Assembly: GCA_934754855.1 (NCBI GenBank)
Contig: CAKVJR010000093.1
Coordinates: 1 to 6,684 of the forward strand
Source: an uncultured Candidatus Melainabacteria bacterium
GTDB lineage: Bacteria; Cyanobacteriota; Vampirovibrionia; Gastranaerophilales; Gastranaerophilaceae
Direction of reading: 5' to 3'
DNA length: 6,684 nucleotides
Below, piece after piece: positions 6,250 to 6,684 of this stretch. Position 1 is the stretch's first letter. Every line of letters starts with the position of its first letter. A program made the translations under genes and the position numbers. A model generated the notes under the pieces. That model was not told where the DNA came from and searched no databases. It was given only the letters and a program-made list of their open reading frames with translations.

Positions 6250-6291
6250 TAATAAGTTTTATTTTGTATATATTTCAAAAATAACTTATTA
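6250..6291. repeat. 42-bp imperfect hairpin upstream of the YczE-like gene
   Basis: TAATAAGTT (6250-6258) is perfectly complementary to AACTTATTA (6283-6291), and the pairing continues inward (TTATTTTG with CAAAAATA) with one unpaired base, leaving a TATATATTT loop. It lies about 100 bp upstream of the minus-strand gene. It could be an operator, a terminator for transcription entering from the right, or part of an inserted element. Confidence 0.55.
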
Positions 6292-6314
6292 TCTGGAAAG
6301 ATTACTATTATTGC

Positions 6315-6410
6315 AGTCGTAGGTTGTGTTCAACAATATTCATTGAACACGACATTAAAATTTATGTATTTGTCGTGTTGGATGACAATTGTCCAACACG
6401 ACCTACGACT
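6315..6410. repeat. 96-bp Y-shaped palindromic repeat (REP/MITE-like)
   Basis: A 10-bp outer stem, AGTCGTAGGT (6315-6324) with ACCTACGACT (6401-6410), encloses two hairpins. Arm 1 is TGTGTTCAA (6325-6333) with TTGAACACG (6343-6351), eight Watson-Crick pairs and one G-T. Arm 2 is CGTGTTGGA (6374-6382) with TCCAACACG (6392-6400), perfect. The two arms share the motif GTGTT(C/G)(A/G)A, so four related copies alternate in orientation. The layout, and the GTAGGTTGTGTT...AACACGACCTAC lettering, recall the GTAGGTTGGGTT palindromic repeats I remember from cyanobacteria and proteobacteria. A link to an IS200/REP-type transposase is an inference; none is encoded here. Confidence 0.8.
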
Positions 6411-6437
6411 AATTAATTAAAAAATTTAAATACTTTG

Positions 6438-6486
6438 TTACCCAAAATAATCAAACCAATTGAACTAAATAATCAAACCATGTGAC
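6438..6486 (-). repeat. Right array: two inverted copies of the GATTATTTTGGG motif
   Basis: On the minus strand R1 (6438-6464) reads TCAATTGGTTTGATTATTTT then GGGTAA, and R2 (6465-6486) reads GTCACATGGTTTGATTATTT then AG. Their cores are 22 bp apart, two helical turns, so bound proteins would sit on the same DNA face. R2 has lost the GGGCAA part. They face the left array, as the two ends of an element would. Confidence 0.75.
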
Positions 6487-6541
6487 CCTTTACAATTTGT
6501 ACGGGGAGATGTTTTTCTTTTATTAATATATTGCATAACAA

Positions 6542-6665
6542 GACACATAAATTGGGAATGTCTGACACATAAAATGAGAAATTTTAATTTTGTCGTTTTT
6601 TATGGGGAAATTTCTCAAACTAAATGTCGGACATTTCTCGTTTTTCTAAACTTATATATCCGACA
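6542..6665. mobile_element. Mini-element: facing terminal repeats of a second transposon family
   Basis: A 27-bp repeat at 6558-6584 (starts ATGTCTGACA, ends GAGAAATTT) recurs inverted at 6608-6634 with 21 of 27 bases equal, separated by only 23 bp. Each has an outer partner. On the left GACACATAAA appears at 6542 and again at 6564, 22 bp apart. On the right a TCCGACA (6659-6665) lies 32 bp beyond the inverted copy, read on the minus strand as TGTCGGA...GAGAAATGTCCGACA. TGTC...GACA tips with two sites per end facing each other describe a transposon whose interior is gone. The repeats do not resemble those of the element to the left. The family is not recognised. Confidence 0.55.
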
Positions 6666-6684
6666 AACAGTTTTTTTACTTACC

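Larger units (their letters stand above)
4816..6486. mobile_element. Decayed or non-autonomous Mu/IS21-style element bracketed by repeat arrays
   Basis: Bounds are set by related repeats: three direct copies on the left and two inverted copies on the right. All share TGATTATTT-type cores, often preceded by TCAnnTGG. Multiple transposase-binding sites at each end with TG...CA tips are known for Mu, IS21 and related DDE elements. Inside are only the first 46 codons of what resembles a transposase, a YczE/YitT-like gene on the opposite strand, and two further palindromic structures. No ATPase partner gene and no full transposase remain, so movement would need help in trans. No target-site duplication could be found at either possible boundary, so the ends have decayed, the limits are wrong, or the two arrays belong to different insertions. 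Family assignment is an inference from architecture only. Confidence 0.5.

Noticed and set aside
4816..6486. Target-site duplication around the putative element
   Set aside because: Flanks beyond L1 (GTAGCTCAAC) and R2 (TGTGACCC) share no direct repeat at either possible boundary, so none is claimed.
6574..6684. Open frame starting ATG at 6574 and running off the right edge
   Set aside because: Only 37 codons visible, made entirely of inverted terminal repeats and T-rich DNA; no ribosome site and no protein-like features.

Overview
The window looks like an AT-rich, low-GC bacterial chromosome. A block of ordinary vertically inherited genes (about positions 1-4740) is followed by an accessory patch of mobile-element remnants (about 4740-6684). 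The gene set is a split-type transketolase, a WecG/TagA glycosyltransferase, a TPR protein, a flippase-like membrane protein and the [FeFe]-hydrogenase maturation GTPase HydF. Together these suggest an anaerobic, fermentative, probably gut-associated bacterium. A Gastranaerophilales (Melainabacteria) or clostridial origin would fit, but nothing here proves a lineage.

Layout. At the left edge, on the minus strand, a WecG/TagA/CpsF-type glycosyltransferase (420-1145) lies 42 bp upstream of the 5' part of a transketolase N-terminal subunit (1-377, cut by the window edge). The roughly 480-bp divergent spacer (1146-1623) has no credible gene but holds hairpins and two copies of a 26-bp palindromic repeat. 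On the plus strand follow a TPR protein (1624-2208), an LPG_synthase_TM/UPF0104 membrane protein (about 2264-3286) and hydF (3267-4472), the last two overlapping. An initiator tRNA-fMet (4612-4689) has its own promoter and a strong hairpin terminator.

Right of the tRNA terminator the character changes. Three direct copies of a motif centred on GATTATTTTGGGCAA lie at 4816-5020, and two inverted copies at 6438-6486. They look like the transposase-binding ends of a Mu/IS21-style (TG...CA) element. Between them are a 46-codon remnant resembling a transposase N-terminal DNA-binding domain (5128-5268), a second degenerate copy of that gene's leader, an unusually AT-rich YczE/YitT-type membrane protein gene on the minus strand (5520-6152), a 42-bp imperfect hairpin, and a 96-bp Y-shaped palindromic repeat (6315-6410). 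Beyond the right-hand repeats, 6542-6665 holds a second, unrelated set of terminal repeats facing each other across 23 bp, like a transposon with its whole interior deleted.

The left genes serve central carbon metabolism, envelope polysaccharide assembly and hydrogenase maturation, with no sign of one shared pathway. The most noteworthy part is the 4.8-6.5 kb block: a decayed or non-autonomous element that seems to have lost its transposition genes while its end repeats bracket an intact membrane-protein gene.
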